Assembly: GCA_015060905.1 (NCBI GenBank)
Contig: SUXQ01000002.1
Span: 142,939 to 206,938 of the forward strand
Source of the DNA: Bacteroidales bacterium
GTDB taxonomy: Bacteria; Bacteroidota; Bacteroidia; Bacteroidales; Bacteroidaceae
Direction of reading: 5' to 3'
Length of the DNA: 64,000 nucleotides
The notes under the pieces are model-generated. The model was given only the letters and a program-made list of their open reading frames with translations, ran no database searches and had not been told where the DNA came from. Shown piece after piece: positions 55,362 through 64,000 of this stretch. The position numbers and the translations under genes were made by a program. Every line of letters begins with the position of its first letter. Position 1 is the stretch's first letter.

Positions 55362-58300
55362 ATGAAAAGAATTTTCTATCTATTAATTCTGTTCTTAGCG
55401 GTAGTATTTCCGCTTCAGGCACAAAATTTCCCCGAGGATGGGGCTATCTACCGTCTTACAAATACAGCAAGGAACTACGCTGTATTAGTAGAAGATTATT
55501 TAACAAATAATCTTGTAGGTGGTGCAGAAAATTCATTGTGTAACGATTTGTGGAAATTTACAAAGAGTGACGAAGGTTGGAATATACAGAATGTATTAAC
55601 CGAACGATACATTCAAAATGAAACAGGCTTCGAGGTAATTTATCGTACAAATGTTACTCCTGAAAAATTCATTGTAAAGAGAAATAGTAACTTTGCAGAG
55701 AAGTTTTATAACATCATTAATATAAATGCTACTAATGGTATTCATTGTGCCTCTCACGACAGGATAGTGCCATATTACCCTGCAACGAGCAAATTAGAGG
55801 GTAGTGAATGGACTTTTGAAAAAGTTACAGTTTCCGACGAGCAGATACAAGAAGCCCGTAAAAAAGTAAATGAATTTATTTTAGTATATAACAATCAAGA
55901 GCGTGTAAAGGATATTTATCTCAGTCACTTCGAGGATGCAGCTTGTACAATCCTCAAGAGCGAATATCAATCGATGAGCGACGAAGAGCTTGCAGCCTCT
56001 TTGGATAGTTGCGGTAGTGAACTTGCAGCTATTGCACAGAAAATAAAAAACGACACATGGGCCACACGCGAAAAAGAGTATCGTGTAGCTACTTATGCGC
56101 CTTACAGCGACCCCGATTATTGGGCAAATAAACTTAATACATTTGCCTATTCATGGCTGAACAACCCTACAGGAATATGTGCTTCCGGTGGTGATGTCCT
56201 TTATATATTTGTAGGTAAAGAGCCTAAAGATGGGGCAACATTAGAAATAGATGCTATAATTGATAATAATTCCACAGGAACACGTACCACTCTTAAAAAA
56301 GGTCTCAATATTATTCCCGTTACGGGTAAAGACCTTACATATTTCATAGTCTACACAGTCAATTCAAAGAAGGATTATCTTATTGCTGATTTCGACTCAA
56401 TCCCCATACATATAGAGGGAGGATATGTCAATGGTTACTGGGATAAAGTCCGTCACACAGATGAAGATTGGGTTGATATTACCCGTAATCTTGCTAAGCA
56501 TAAAAACATATTTGTTAAAGGCGATAATATTATGTTTTTCATGAATCGCGAACTTATTATTTCAGATAATATATGTCCTAATACTATCAGCGACGCCATA
56601 GGTTGGTGGGATAATATGGTAAAATGGCAACAAGAGATTATGGGATTCGAAGATATTCGTCCTTCAAAATTTAATAATCGTATTTGTGCAGTTTCTTATG
56701 CAGGTGATGGACTTATGTCTGCAACCTGGCATCAAACCAACTATGTAGAAACATGTTTATTCGAAATTCTTCCGTATAAAAAAATAATGGAGAAGAGTGG
56801 TTTCTGTTGGGGACCATCACACGAGGTTGGACACGTTCATCAAGGTGCCATAAATATGATTGGATGTAGCGAAGCAAGCAATAATCTATTTTCGAATCTA
56901 AGCGTATATAAATTAGGAAAATTTGTTACAAGCGGTGATGCTGTTATTAAGAATATGGCAAATTATTATGGGAATAAAACCCCATGGAGTTTACAAGATA
57001 TTGGTGCCAAGATGCGTATGTATTGGCAGCTCTATCTTTACTATCATGTTGCCGGGCACGACACTCTGTTCTATCCTAAACTTTTTAAGTTGTTGCGCGA
57101 AGATCCTATGAAAAAAACAGCCGGTGGTACAATAAACTATGGTAGATACGACCTTTTGCATTTTGCACAAAAATGTTGTGAGGCTTCGGGTAAGGATATG
57201 ACAAATTTCTTTGAGGCTTGGGGATTCTTCCATACAATGAGTAAAGAAGTTATAAGTGATTATGGTGACTATACAATTTCTTCAACATCAAGCATGATAA
57301 GGGACGCTAAAAAAGCAATGGCAAAATATCCCAAGAAAGCAGGTGCTATAGAATTTATAGAGGACCGTGCTGCACCTTCATTGCGTACTGATGGTGGCGA
57401 TGGATATAAGCTAGAATATGTGGCTGGAAAATATGCCGAAATGGGACAATACACAGCTTACTATGCCGATTCTATTGATATAATAGCAAATGGTTATGTT
57501 TACACAAAATCGGGAAATAAATTGACATTCTCGGAAGGTAAAAATGCAGTCGGATTCAAAATATATGACAGTGACAGTACTCTTATCACGTTCACAAATT
57601 TCTATTCAATAGAGCTTTCCAATGAAACTGCCAAAAAGGATATAATAATAGTAGCAGTCTCGGCTAATGGCACAGAGGTTACAGTGAAAGACAAAAGAGA
57701 TGGTACCGAAGAGCAGCAGCTTGAGGTATTAAAAGAAGCACTCTCTGTAGCTGAAACTATTTTATCTTATAAAGATGTAAGTGGTAAAAAAGTAGGGTAC
57801 TATTTCGAAAGTACACTTGTAACAATGAATGAAATTGTAGAAAGTGTTAAAAATGTTATTAAAAATAATGACCAAAGTGCGCATACATACGGCGAGTGGG
57901 CAAAAATCATCGACGATGAGATAATGTATTTAAATACCGCCGAAAATACCCGTGTAAAAATATATCCGGGTAACGTTTATAAATTAACTAATGTTCACTA
58001 TCTAAATTATTCAATGTATTACGAAAATTCCGGAAAAATAACTTGTAAAGCAGGTACTGCTAATCCCAAGTCTCGTCAGTTTACCTTTACTTCTACCGGA
58101 CAAGAAAATGAATTCTATATTTCTACAAACGGTAAATATATAGACTTTATTGGTAGAAGCAGACAGGCTACAGCAATAACCACTAAAAAATCAGAAGCAG
58201 TGAAATTTACAGTAGGTGAGCATGGTATTGGTAAATTGTATATGTACAAGACAGGTGATACAGGTTTAGGACTACATTGTGACCAATATAAAAATGTTGT

Positions 58301-58766
58301 CGGATGGAACCATACAGAAAGTCCCACATTATGGAATATTATATGTGTGACACAAAACAAGGAAAGTGCCAATGAAAAGGAACTTAATTCTCTTGTCAAT
58401 GATGCCATTTCTATTCACGACCTTGTAGTAGATACATTAAATTTAGGTTCTACATCCTTCTACGATTGGGTAGAAGTTACAAGTGAGACACTTTCATCGG
58501 ATGTAGATTCTATGATGAGTCTTGTGGCAGAATCTGAAAACGTAATATCTAAAAAATATTACAATGAATATACGTCACTCATAGATAAGCTTAAAGCTAT
58601 AATATCAGTTGTGAAGTCTGGTTATACCATTCCTACCGGAATAAACGGTATTATTTTTGACGAGAAAAATGTTGTTATTTACGATTCTCGCGGTCGCAGG
58701 GTTAAAAATATAACCTCTTCGGGAATATATATAATCGATGGTAAAAAAATGTATATAAGTAAGTAA
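55362..58766 (+). CDS. Secreted M60-family zinc peptidase, paralogue 2
   Basis: 1134 residues, starting one base after the previous stop. Signal MKRIFYLLILFLAVVFPLQA, then the same domain order. Zinc motif HEVGH (H487, E488, H491) with E504 in GCSEASNN; catalytic residues intact. It is the closest relative of paralogue 1 across the catalytic half (VDITRN-AKHK-IFVKG). The GCAxWGP-type HExxH flank differs slightly (FCWGPSHEVGHVHQG). The tail YDSRGRRVKNI...GIYIIDGKKMYISK is kept. Confidence 0.88.
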   Translation: MKRIFYLLILFLAVVFPLQAQNFPEDGAIYRLTNTARNYAVLVEDYLTNNLVGGAENSLCNDLWKFTKSDEGWNIQNVLTERYIQNETGFEVIYRTNVTPEKFIVKRNSNFAEKFYNIININATNGIHCASHDRIVPYYPATSKLEGSEWTFEKVTVSDEQIQEARKKVNEFILVYNNQERVKDIYLSHFEDAACTILKSEYQSMSDEELAASLDSCGSELAAIAQKIKNDTWATREKEYRVATYAPYSDPDYWANKLNTFAYSWLNNPTGICASGGDVLYIFVGKEPKDGATLEIDAIIDNNSTGTRTTLKKGLNIIPVTGKDLTYFIVYTVNSKKDYLIADFDSIPIHIEGGYVNGYWDKVRHTDEDWVDITRNLAKHKNIFVKGDNIMFFMNRELIISDNICPNTISDAIGWWDNMVKWQQEIMGFEDIRPSKFNNRICAVSYAGDGLMSATWHQTNYVETCLFEILPYKKIMEKSGFCWGPSHEVGHVHQGAINMIGCSEASNNLFSNLSVYKLGKFVTSGDAVIKNMANYYGNKTPWSLQDIGAKMRMYWQLYLYYHVAGHDTLFYPKLFKLLREDPMKKTAGGTINYGRYDLLHFAQKCCEASGKDMTNFFEAWGFFHTMSKEVISDYGDYTISSTSSMIRDAKKAMAKYPKKAGAIEFIEDRAAPSLRTDGGDGYKLEYVAGKYAEMGQYTAYYADSIDIIANGYVYTKSGNKLTFSEGKNAVGFKIYDSDSTLITFTNFYSIELSNETAKKDIIIVAVSANGTEVTVKDKRDGTEEQQLEVLKEALSVAETILSYKDVSGKKVGYYFESTLVTMNEIVESVKNVIKNNDQSAHTYGEWAKIIDDEIMYLNTAENTRVKIYPGNVYKLTNVHYLNYSMYYENSGKITCKAGTANPKSRQFTFTSTGQENEFYISTNGKYIDFIGRSRQATAITTKKSEAVKFTVGEHGIGKLYMYKTGDTGLGLHCDQYKNVVGWNHTESPTLWNIICVTQNKESANEKELNSLVNDAISIHDLVVDTLNLGSTSFYDWVEVTSETLSSDVDSMMSLVAESENVISKKYYNEYTSLIDKLKAIISVVKSGYTIPTGINGIIFDEKNVVIYDSRGRRVKNITSSGIYIIDGKKMYISK

Positions 58767-58767
58767 A

Positions 58768-61700
58768 ATGAAAAAAATTTTCTATCTATTAATTCTGTTC
58801 TTAGCGGTAGTATTTCCGCTTCAGGCACAAAATTTCCCCGAGGATGGGGCTGTTTATCGTTTGGTAAACACCTTTAGGGAAGATGCAATCTTGGCCGAAG
58901 ATTATGGCCTTAATGAATTATATTGCATGGCAAAAAAAGATGGTGATTGCCGTCAATTATGGAAGTTTATAAAAAGTGGCGACGGATGGAATATACAGAA
59001 TATTTTCACCGGGCGCTATGTGCAGAATGAAGAGGATAACGGAAGTAGGTTTTCTACAGCTGAAGCACCCGCCACTTTATATGTTGCGCGAAACAACGGC
59101 TTCACCATAGAGTGTTACAATATAGTAAACACTCCCGGAGCCCGATGGGGAATACATTGTGCAGGCGATTACAATGTTGTTCCCTGGCACTCGGCAGTAG
59201 ATAGGTTCGAGGGCTCGGAGTGGACCTATGAAAAGGTAGAAATTTCTGACGAAGAGATTGCTGCTGCTCGTGCACAATATAACACATTTGACGATATAAG
59301 GGACAATATAGACAGTGTGACTGTGATAATGTCAAAATATTTTGAGGATGAATCTTGTTCCAAACTAAAGAGCGAATATCAGTCGATGAGTGACGATGAG
59401 CTTAAAGAGGCCTTTAAGATTTGTGGTGAAGTTATCACAAATATTGCTCTGAAAGTTAAAAACGACACATGGGCACCCCGTGAAAAGGAGTTCCGCGTGC
59501 ACACTTACGAGCCTTACAGCAATCCCGACCATTGGACAAGTATTCTCAAAATAAGCCCCTATTCTTTCCTGAATAATCCCACAGGTATTTGCGGTAGCGA
59601 CGGCGATGTTCTTTATATTTTCGTAGGCAGAGAGCCTAAAGAGGGCTCTATTCTTCAGTTGGATGCTGTCACCGGAAACAGCCCCTTTGGTGTAAAAACA
59701 GAGCTTAAAAAGGGATTGAATATGATTCCTGTTGTCCGCAACGACCTCACATTCTTCATAAACTATGTTGCCGATACGAGAAAAGAGCATGTTCTTGCCG
59801 ATTTTGATTCAATCCCCATTCATATAGAGGGTGGTCGAGTAAACGGTTATTGGGACAAGAGCCGTCACAATGATGAAGATTGGGTGGATATTACCCGCAA
59901 CCATGCGAAGCACAGATATATGTATGTAAAGGGTGAGCGTGAGGCCTTTTTCATGGAACTCGAATATATGATAAAGGAGAACTGTTGCCCCGACAGCATC
60001 AGCGACGCAATAGGCTGGTGGGATAATATGGTAAAATGGCAGCACGAGATTATGGGAATAGAAGATTACTATCCTTCGCGTTTCAACAACAGACTATGTG
60101 CTGTTTCTATTACCGATGGCTTTCAGGCAGCAGGAGCTTACGAAACCTTCCATGTTCGTACAATTCTTACAAACATACTCCCATTTAGAAACGCAATGAA
60201 AAACAGCGATAATGCGTGGGGACCTTCGCACGAGAATGGTCACATACATCAAGCTGCCATAAATATGATTCGTTGCGGCGAGGTTAGTAACAACCTCTTC
60301 TCGAACGTCGTAACCTATAAGCTTGGAAAATTTGTTACGTGGGGAACGCCAAATTCGGATATAGTCAAGGATTTTGAGAACGATGTACCCTGGACACTTC
60401 GTAACATAGGTATCATGATGCGTATGTACTTCCAGCTTTATCTTTACTATCATGCAGCCGGAAATAATCCCGATTTTTATCCTACACTTTTCAAACTTCT
60501 TCGCGAAGATCCGCTTGAAAAAGCATCGGGCGACGAGACAGCAAACAGCGGTCGTAAAGACCTTTTGAAATTTGCCGAGAAGTGTTCCGAGGCTGCCGGC
60601 GAGGATTTAACAGACTTCTTCGAAGCTCATGGTTTCTTTGTTCCAATGATTAATGTAACTATCGGCGATTATGGCTCGTATACCATAAATTCGACACAAA
60701 GAATGATTAACGACACAAAGAAAAAGCTGGCAAAATATCCCAAGCGTGCCGGAGCCGTTCAGTTCATAGAGGATAGGGTAAACCCCATGCGTACCGATGG
60801 TGGCAAGGGTCTTAAACTCGAATATACTCCCGGCAAATATGGCGATGTTGGTCAGGTATCATCATTCTCACCCGACTCCATGGGAGTCGTTGCCGATGGG
60901 TACGTTTATAGCAAATCCGGAAAGAATATAACAATTTCAAAGGGTAGTGGAGCAGTAGGATTCAAAGTATACTCTTCGAGTGACTCCACACTTCTTACAT
61001 TCTCTAATTTCTACAAAATAGAGCTTGCCGACAAGATGGTTGCTAATAATGTATATGTTACAGCTGTTTCGGCCAACGGCACCGAGACTATTGTAAAATC
61101 AAAGAACGATGGTGACGAAGAGCAACAGCTCGAGTCTCTTAACGAGACTCTTGCATTGTCTCAATCAATATTGGACTTTAAAGATGAAGGCAATAGAAAT
61201 GTAGGTTATTACTACGAGAGTGCGCTTTTGAAACTTATTTCTATTATTGATGGTGCAAATGCAGCCATAGAGAATAACGACCAAAGTGTGCATACGTATG
61301 GCGAGTGGGCTACACTTATCGACGAGGAAGTTTCAAAAGTAATTGCCAACGGTGACAATAACCGTGTAAAAATACAATCGGGTAATGTCTATAAGTTTTA
61401 CAGTGTTAATTTTCCCCAATATACAATGTATTACAATAATGGTAATATAATCTGTAAGTCAGGTTCGGATTCTCCAAAAATGCGCAACTTCACGCTTGTC
61501 TCCACCGGAAAAGAGAATGAATATTATATCTCGACGAATGGTAGATATGTGAACTATCTGCAAAGAGATGCCAGGGTAACAGCAACAACCACCAAAAAAT
61601 CCGAGGCTGTTAAACTGACTGCGGGCGAGAGTAATTTTGCAGAATATTATTTACATAAGAGCGATGATAATACAGCGGCTATCCATTGTAGTTATGAATA

Positions 61701-62172
61701 TAAAGTTGTAGGATGGAACTACGATGATATAAAGTCAAAATGGCGTCTTGTGGCTGTCACTCTTAATAAAGAGAATGCCGATGTTTCCAAACTTAAGGAA
61801 CTTATTAACGAAGCAAATTCAATATATACAACAGTGGTCGATACTGTTACCAATGGTGTAATATCCTTTAACGAGGGTGTAGAGGTTATCAGCGAGACTC
61901 TTGCAGCGGACATTGATTCTATGATGGCCATGGTAAGTAATTCTCAAAATGTAATATCCGAAAAGTATTACGAGCTGTGTCCTGCATTGATAGATAAACT
62001 TACAGCTATCATTGATGTTGTTAAGGCAGGTTACACTGTTTCAACAGGTATAGATGATATTCTTTGCGACGAAGAGAATGCTGTTATTTACGATGCTCGC
62101 GGTCGCAGGGTTAATAAAATAAGTTCGTCCGGTGTATATATTATAAATGGTAAAAAAACGTATGTAAAATAG
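58768..62172 (+). CDS. Secreted M60-family zinc peptidase, paralogue 3
   Basis: 1134 residues, one base after paralogue 2. Its first 85 or so bases are almost identical to those of paralogue 2 although much of the rest has diverged. Zinc motif HENGH (H488, E489, H492), E505 in RCGEVSNN. The substrate-side region between 440 and 490 (VSITDGFQAAGAYETFHVRT) differs most from the other two, suggesting different specificity. C-terminal tail YDARGRRVNKI...GVYIINGKKTYVK. Confidence 0.88.
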   Translation: MKKIFYLLILFLAVVFPLQAQNFPEDGAVYRLVNTFREDAILAEDYGLNELYCMAKKDGDCRQLWKFIKSGDGWNIQNIFTGRYVQNEEDNGSRFSTAEAPATLYVARNNGFTIECYNIVNTPGARWGIHCAGDYNVVPWHSAVDRFEGSEWTYEKVEISDEEIAAARAQYNTFDDIRDNIDSVTVIMSKYFEDESCSKLKSEYQSMSDDELKEAFKICGEVITNIALKVKNDTWAPREKEFRVHTYEPYSNPDHWTSILKISPYSFLNNPTGICGSDGDVLYIFVGREPKEGSILQLDAVTGNSPFGVKTELKKGLNMIPVVRNDLTFFINYVADTRKEHVLADFDSIPIHIEGGRVNGYWDKSRHNDEDWVDITRNHAKHRYMYVKGEREAFFMELEYMIKENCCPDSISDAIGWWDNMVKWQHEIMGIEDYYPSRFNNRLCAVSITDGFQAAGAYETFHVRTILTNILPFRNAMKNSDNAWGPSHENGHIHQAAINMIRCGEVSNNLFSNVVTYKLGKFVTWGTPNSDIVKDFENDVPWTLRNIGIMMRMYFQLYLYYHAAGNNPDFYPTLFKLLREDPLEKASGDETANSGRKDLLKFAEKCSEAAGEDLTDFFEAHGFFVPMINVTIGDYGSYTINSTQRMINDTKKKLAKYPKRAGAVQFIEDRVNPMRTDGGKGLKLEYTPGKYGDVGQVSSFSPDSMGVVADGYVYSKSGKNITISKGSGAVGFKVYSSSDSTLLTFSNFYKIELADKMVANNVYVTAVSANGTETIVKSKNDGDEEQQLESLNETLALSQSILDFKDEGNRNVGYYYESALLKLISIIDGANAAIENNDQSVHTYGEWATLIDEEVSKVIANGDNNRVKIQSGNVYKFYSVNFPQYTMYYNNGNIICKSGSDSPKMRNFTLVSTGKENEYYISTNGRYVNYLQRDARVTATTTKKSEAVKLTAGESNFAEYYLHKSDDNTAAIHCSYEYKVVGWNYDDIKSKWRLVAVTLNKENADVSKLKELINEANSIYTTVVDTVTNGVISFNEGVEVISETLAADIDSMMAMVSNSQNVISEKYYELCPALIDKLTAIIDVVKAGYTVSTGIDDILCDEENAVIYDARGRRVNKISSSGVYIINGKKTYVK

Positions 62173-62181
62173 TTTAATGGT

Positions 62182-62217
62182 AAAATACCGTATGGATATT
62201 CTATGCGGTATTTTATT
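62182..62217 (+). terminator. Terminator after the M60 array
   Basis: AAAATACCGTAT pairs imperfectly with ATGCGGTATTTT (one G:T-type mismatch) and is followed by ATTTTAATT. Confidence 0.7.
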
Positions 62218-62234
62218 TTAATTGTAATAGTATT

Positions 62235-62861
62235 ATGAAATTTCTAAAGGTATTAATAACAGGTCTGTTTTTTGCAACAATAGTAACATCTTGTGCAGAT
62301 AATAGTACTACCGATAAGTGTGACAAAAACAGTGTCATCGAGACTATTATGGCGCGTCGCAGTATACGCAAATATAAAACCGAGACGGTAGATAGGGAGA
62401 CGATGAAAAAAATCCTTGAGTGCGGCATTAATGCCCCTAACGGGCAGAATAAACAGTCGTGGGAGGTGCGTGTGGTAGACAACCCTGCGATAATGGACGA
62501 GATTAAGGCTATTATGGCGGCTGCCTATCCCGAGGAAGATTCAAAAAGGGTTACCGAATGTTTCCGAGGTGCTCCTGTAATGACGTTTATCGCTCGCGAC
62601 CTGTCATATGATTTTTCGGCTTACGATTGTGGCCTTTTGGCCGAAAATATGATGCTTGCGGCAACGTCGTTGGGTGTTGGTTCAATATGTTTGGGTAGTC
62701 CTGTACGCTTTATAAATGACAATCCCGCGTGTGCACCTATTTTACAGAAATTGGGATTCAGCGAGGGTTACAAACTTGCTCTTTGTGTAGGATTCGGATA
62801 CGCCGACGAAGCTCCCGATGCTAAGCCCAGAAAGTGGGAGAAAGTAAAATTTATCGACTGA
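62235..62861 (+). CDS. Nitroreductase-family lipoprotein
   Basis: 208 residues. The N-terminus is a lipoprotein signal (VTSC, then ADNSTTDKC), after which comes a full nitroreductase fold: RRSIRKYKTETVDRETMKKILECGINAPNGQNKQSWEV binds FMN, followed by DCGLLAENMMLAATSLGVGSICLGS. Most family members are cytoplasmic FMN/NAD(P)H enzymes; export across the inner membrane is unusual for them, although exported nitroreductases do occur in this phylum. The donor and substrate are unknown. Sixteen bases separate it from the aldo/keto reductase. Confidence 0.85.
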   Translation: MKFLKVLITGLFFATIVTSCADNSTTDKCDKNSVIETIMARRSIRKYKTETVDRETMKKILECGINAPNGQNKQSWEVRVVDNPAIMDEIKAIMAAAYPEEDSKRVTECFRGAPVMTFIARDLSYDFSAYDCGLLAENMMLAATSLGVGSICLGSPVRFINDNPACAPILQKLGFSEGYKLALCVGFGYADEAPDAKPRKWEKVKFID

Positions 62862-62876
62862 TTGTAGTTTATTATT

Positions 62877-63869
62877 ATGTACAAGGCTGATAATAATCGC
62901 TACACGACGATGGAGTATCGTCGCTGCGGCCGGTCGGGAGTGCTGTTACCTGCAATTTCTCTCGGATTTTGGCATAATTTCGGCAGTGTAACACCCGAGG
63001 AGCAGAGTCGCGCCATTGTGCGTGCAGCCTTCGATGCAGGTGTCACACATTTTGACCTTGCAAACAATTACGGTCCTTGCCCCGGAGCAGCCGAGGAGCG
63101 TTTGGGAAAATTCCTGCACGATGATTTTTCCGCTTATCGCGACGAGCTTTTCATAGCCACAAAGGCTGCTTATGACATGTGGGATGGACCCTACGGTTCG
63201 TGGGCCTCGCGCAAACATCTTGTTGCAAGCTTGAATCAGAGCCTGCGACGCTTGCGTCTCGATTATGTAGATCTCTTCTACTGCCATCGTTACGACCCTT
63301 ATACTCCGCTCGAAGAGACGTTGCAAGCACTTGTCGATATTGTACGTTGCGGAAAGGCTTTGTATATAGGCTTGTCACGCTGGCCTATGGATGCTGCACA
63401 AAAGGGGTACAACTATCTGAAAAATCACAATGTTCCCTGCCTTATTTATCAGGGACGATACAATCTTTTCGACCGCGCTCCACAAGAAGAGGGGATTATA
63501 GATGCTGCTGCCGACAATGGAGTGGGTTTTATTAGTTTTTCTCCTTTGGCGCAGGGCCTGCTCACCGACCGCTATCTTAATGGTATTCCAGCCGATAGCC
63601 GTATGATTAACGATCCTCGCTTTCTGCACACGGACATGCTCACCGAGAATGTACACAACCGCATTCGTCGCTTGAATGCTCTTGCCGGACAGCGAGGAGA
63701 GCCTCTCTCGTCAATGGCCCTCGGGTGGATTCTGCATAATCCTCGTGTGACGAGTGTCCTTGTGGGCGCAAGCTCTCCCGACCAGTTGCACAAGAATCTT
63801 GCTGCAATTAAAAGCCCTTCGTTCAGCGACGAGGAGTGCAGAATGATAGATGAAATTCTTAACAGCTGA
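62877..63869 (+). CDS. Aldo/keto reductase, YghZ-like
   Basis: 330 residues, complete TIM-barrel. The N-terminal extension (MYKADNNRYTTMEYRRCGRSG) matches the YghZ/GAP-reductase group, so the first ATG was kept. Catalytic tetrad: Asp and Tyr in THFDLANNYGP, Lys in FIATKAAYD, His in LFYCHRYDP. NADPH-binding VLVGASSPDQLHKNL near the end. E. coli YghZ reduces L-glyceraldehyde 3-phosphate and other aldehydes; the physiological substrate here is not certain. It is followed by a terminator; nothing recognised in the last 80 bases. Confidence 0.92.
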   Translation: MYKADNNRYTTMEYRRCGRSGVLLPAISLGFWHNFGSVTPEEQSRAIVRAAFDAGVTHFDLANNYGPCPGAAEERLGKFLHDDFSAYRDELFIATKAAYDMWDGPYGSWASRKHLVASLNQSLRRLRLDYVDLFYCHRYDPYTPLEETLQALVDIVRCGKALYIGLSRWPMDAAQKGYNYLKNHNVPCLIYQGRYNLFDRAPQEEGIIDAAADNGVGFISFSPLAQGLLTDRYLNGIPADSRMINDPRFLHTDMLTENVHNRIRRLNALAGQRGEPLSSMALGWILHNPRVTSVLVGASSPDQLHKNLAAIKSPSFSDEECRMIDEILNS

Positions 63870-63880
63870 TAAAAAATGAG

Positions 63881-63920
63881 GCCGGGTCAAAAGTATTTTT
63901 TTTGCCCCGGCTTTATTTTT
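63881..63920 (+). terminator. Terminator after the aldo/keto reductase gene
   Basis: GCCGGG (63881-63886) pairs with CCCGGC (63906-63911) across a loop containing eight or more Ts, followed by TTTATTTTT. Confidence 0.65.
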
Positions 63921-64000
63921 CTGTTTTCCGTCCCTTTTCAGCAAAGAACTTCTACTAAAGCCATATAAAGGTCTTATGCGGCCATATAACAGTTCATATA

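Overview
The window looks like chromosomal DNA from a member of the Bacteroidales (Bacteroides/Prevotella/Muribaculum-like). Supporting signs are the fused SecDF, repeated TAnnTTTG -7 promoter elements with TTTG/TTG elements about 19-20 bases upstream, an FrdCAB/SdhCAB-type complex, GH97 and sialate-esterase-type glycan enzymes with signal peptides, lipoproteins with acidic residues after the lipid-bearing Cys, and M60 mucin-type peptidases. No rRNA, tRNA, transposase, prophage or CRISPR array is visible.

Layout: 1-5930 is housekeeping: the SecDF C-terminus, an orphan membrane histidine kinase, yceD-like/rpmF, era and der. 5931-9900 is accessory: a roughly 770-bp diverged inverted repeat, a 35-residue Cys/Lys-rich ORF, a secreted lipoprotein, a probable structured ncRNA (about 7888-8191), a small outer-membrane-barrel candidate and an acidic lipoprotein, with a recurring AGTGCCAA/TTGGCACT hairpin at the boundaries. 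9935-14172 is a three-gene glycan operon (GH97, sialate O-acetylesterase family, SGNH esterase). The fumarate reductase/succinate dehydrogenase operon (minus strand) faces it. 18031-26135 holds mnmG, a parS centromere-like site directly behind it, apt, uvrC, an array of promoter-bearing repeats, then dtd, a MazG-like gene, deoC and a double alpha/beta hydrolase. Next come a polyprenyl synthase (minus), polA and two more esterases.

The most unusual part is 32964-38610. A segment running from the 3' end of a sialate-esterase gene to the 5' end of ychF is present twice in tandem. Both breakpoints lie in the same 10-bp word (GGGCCTTGTG), and the junction creates an in-frame ychF-esterase chimera. 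Each copy carries a lipoprotein, an open frame that looks like the detached C-terminal module of a larger toxin-like protein, and an overlapping membrane-anchored partner that could be an immunity protein. Divergence between the copies is sharply mosaic: the module's C-terminus and the partner gene differ strongly while both flanks are nearly identical.

38380-49719 is again housekeeping: ychF, lgt, catalase and mutS (minus), a START-like protein, an LptF/G permease, ribBA and an aspartate aminotransferase. After about 800 bp of very AT-rich DNA comes a secreted DUF3472-type protein and three consecutive ~1135-residue M60-family peptidase paralogues separated by single bases, probably one operon acting on host or dietary glycoproteins. 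A lipoprotein nitroreductase and an aldo/keto reductase close the window. All functional calls come from motif recognition by eye; no database search was run.
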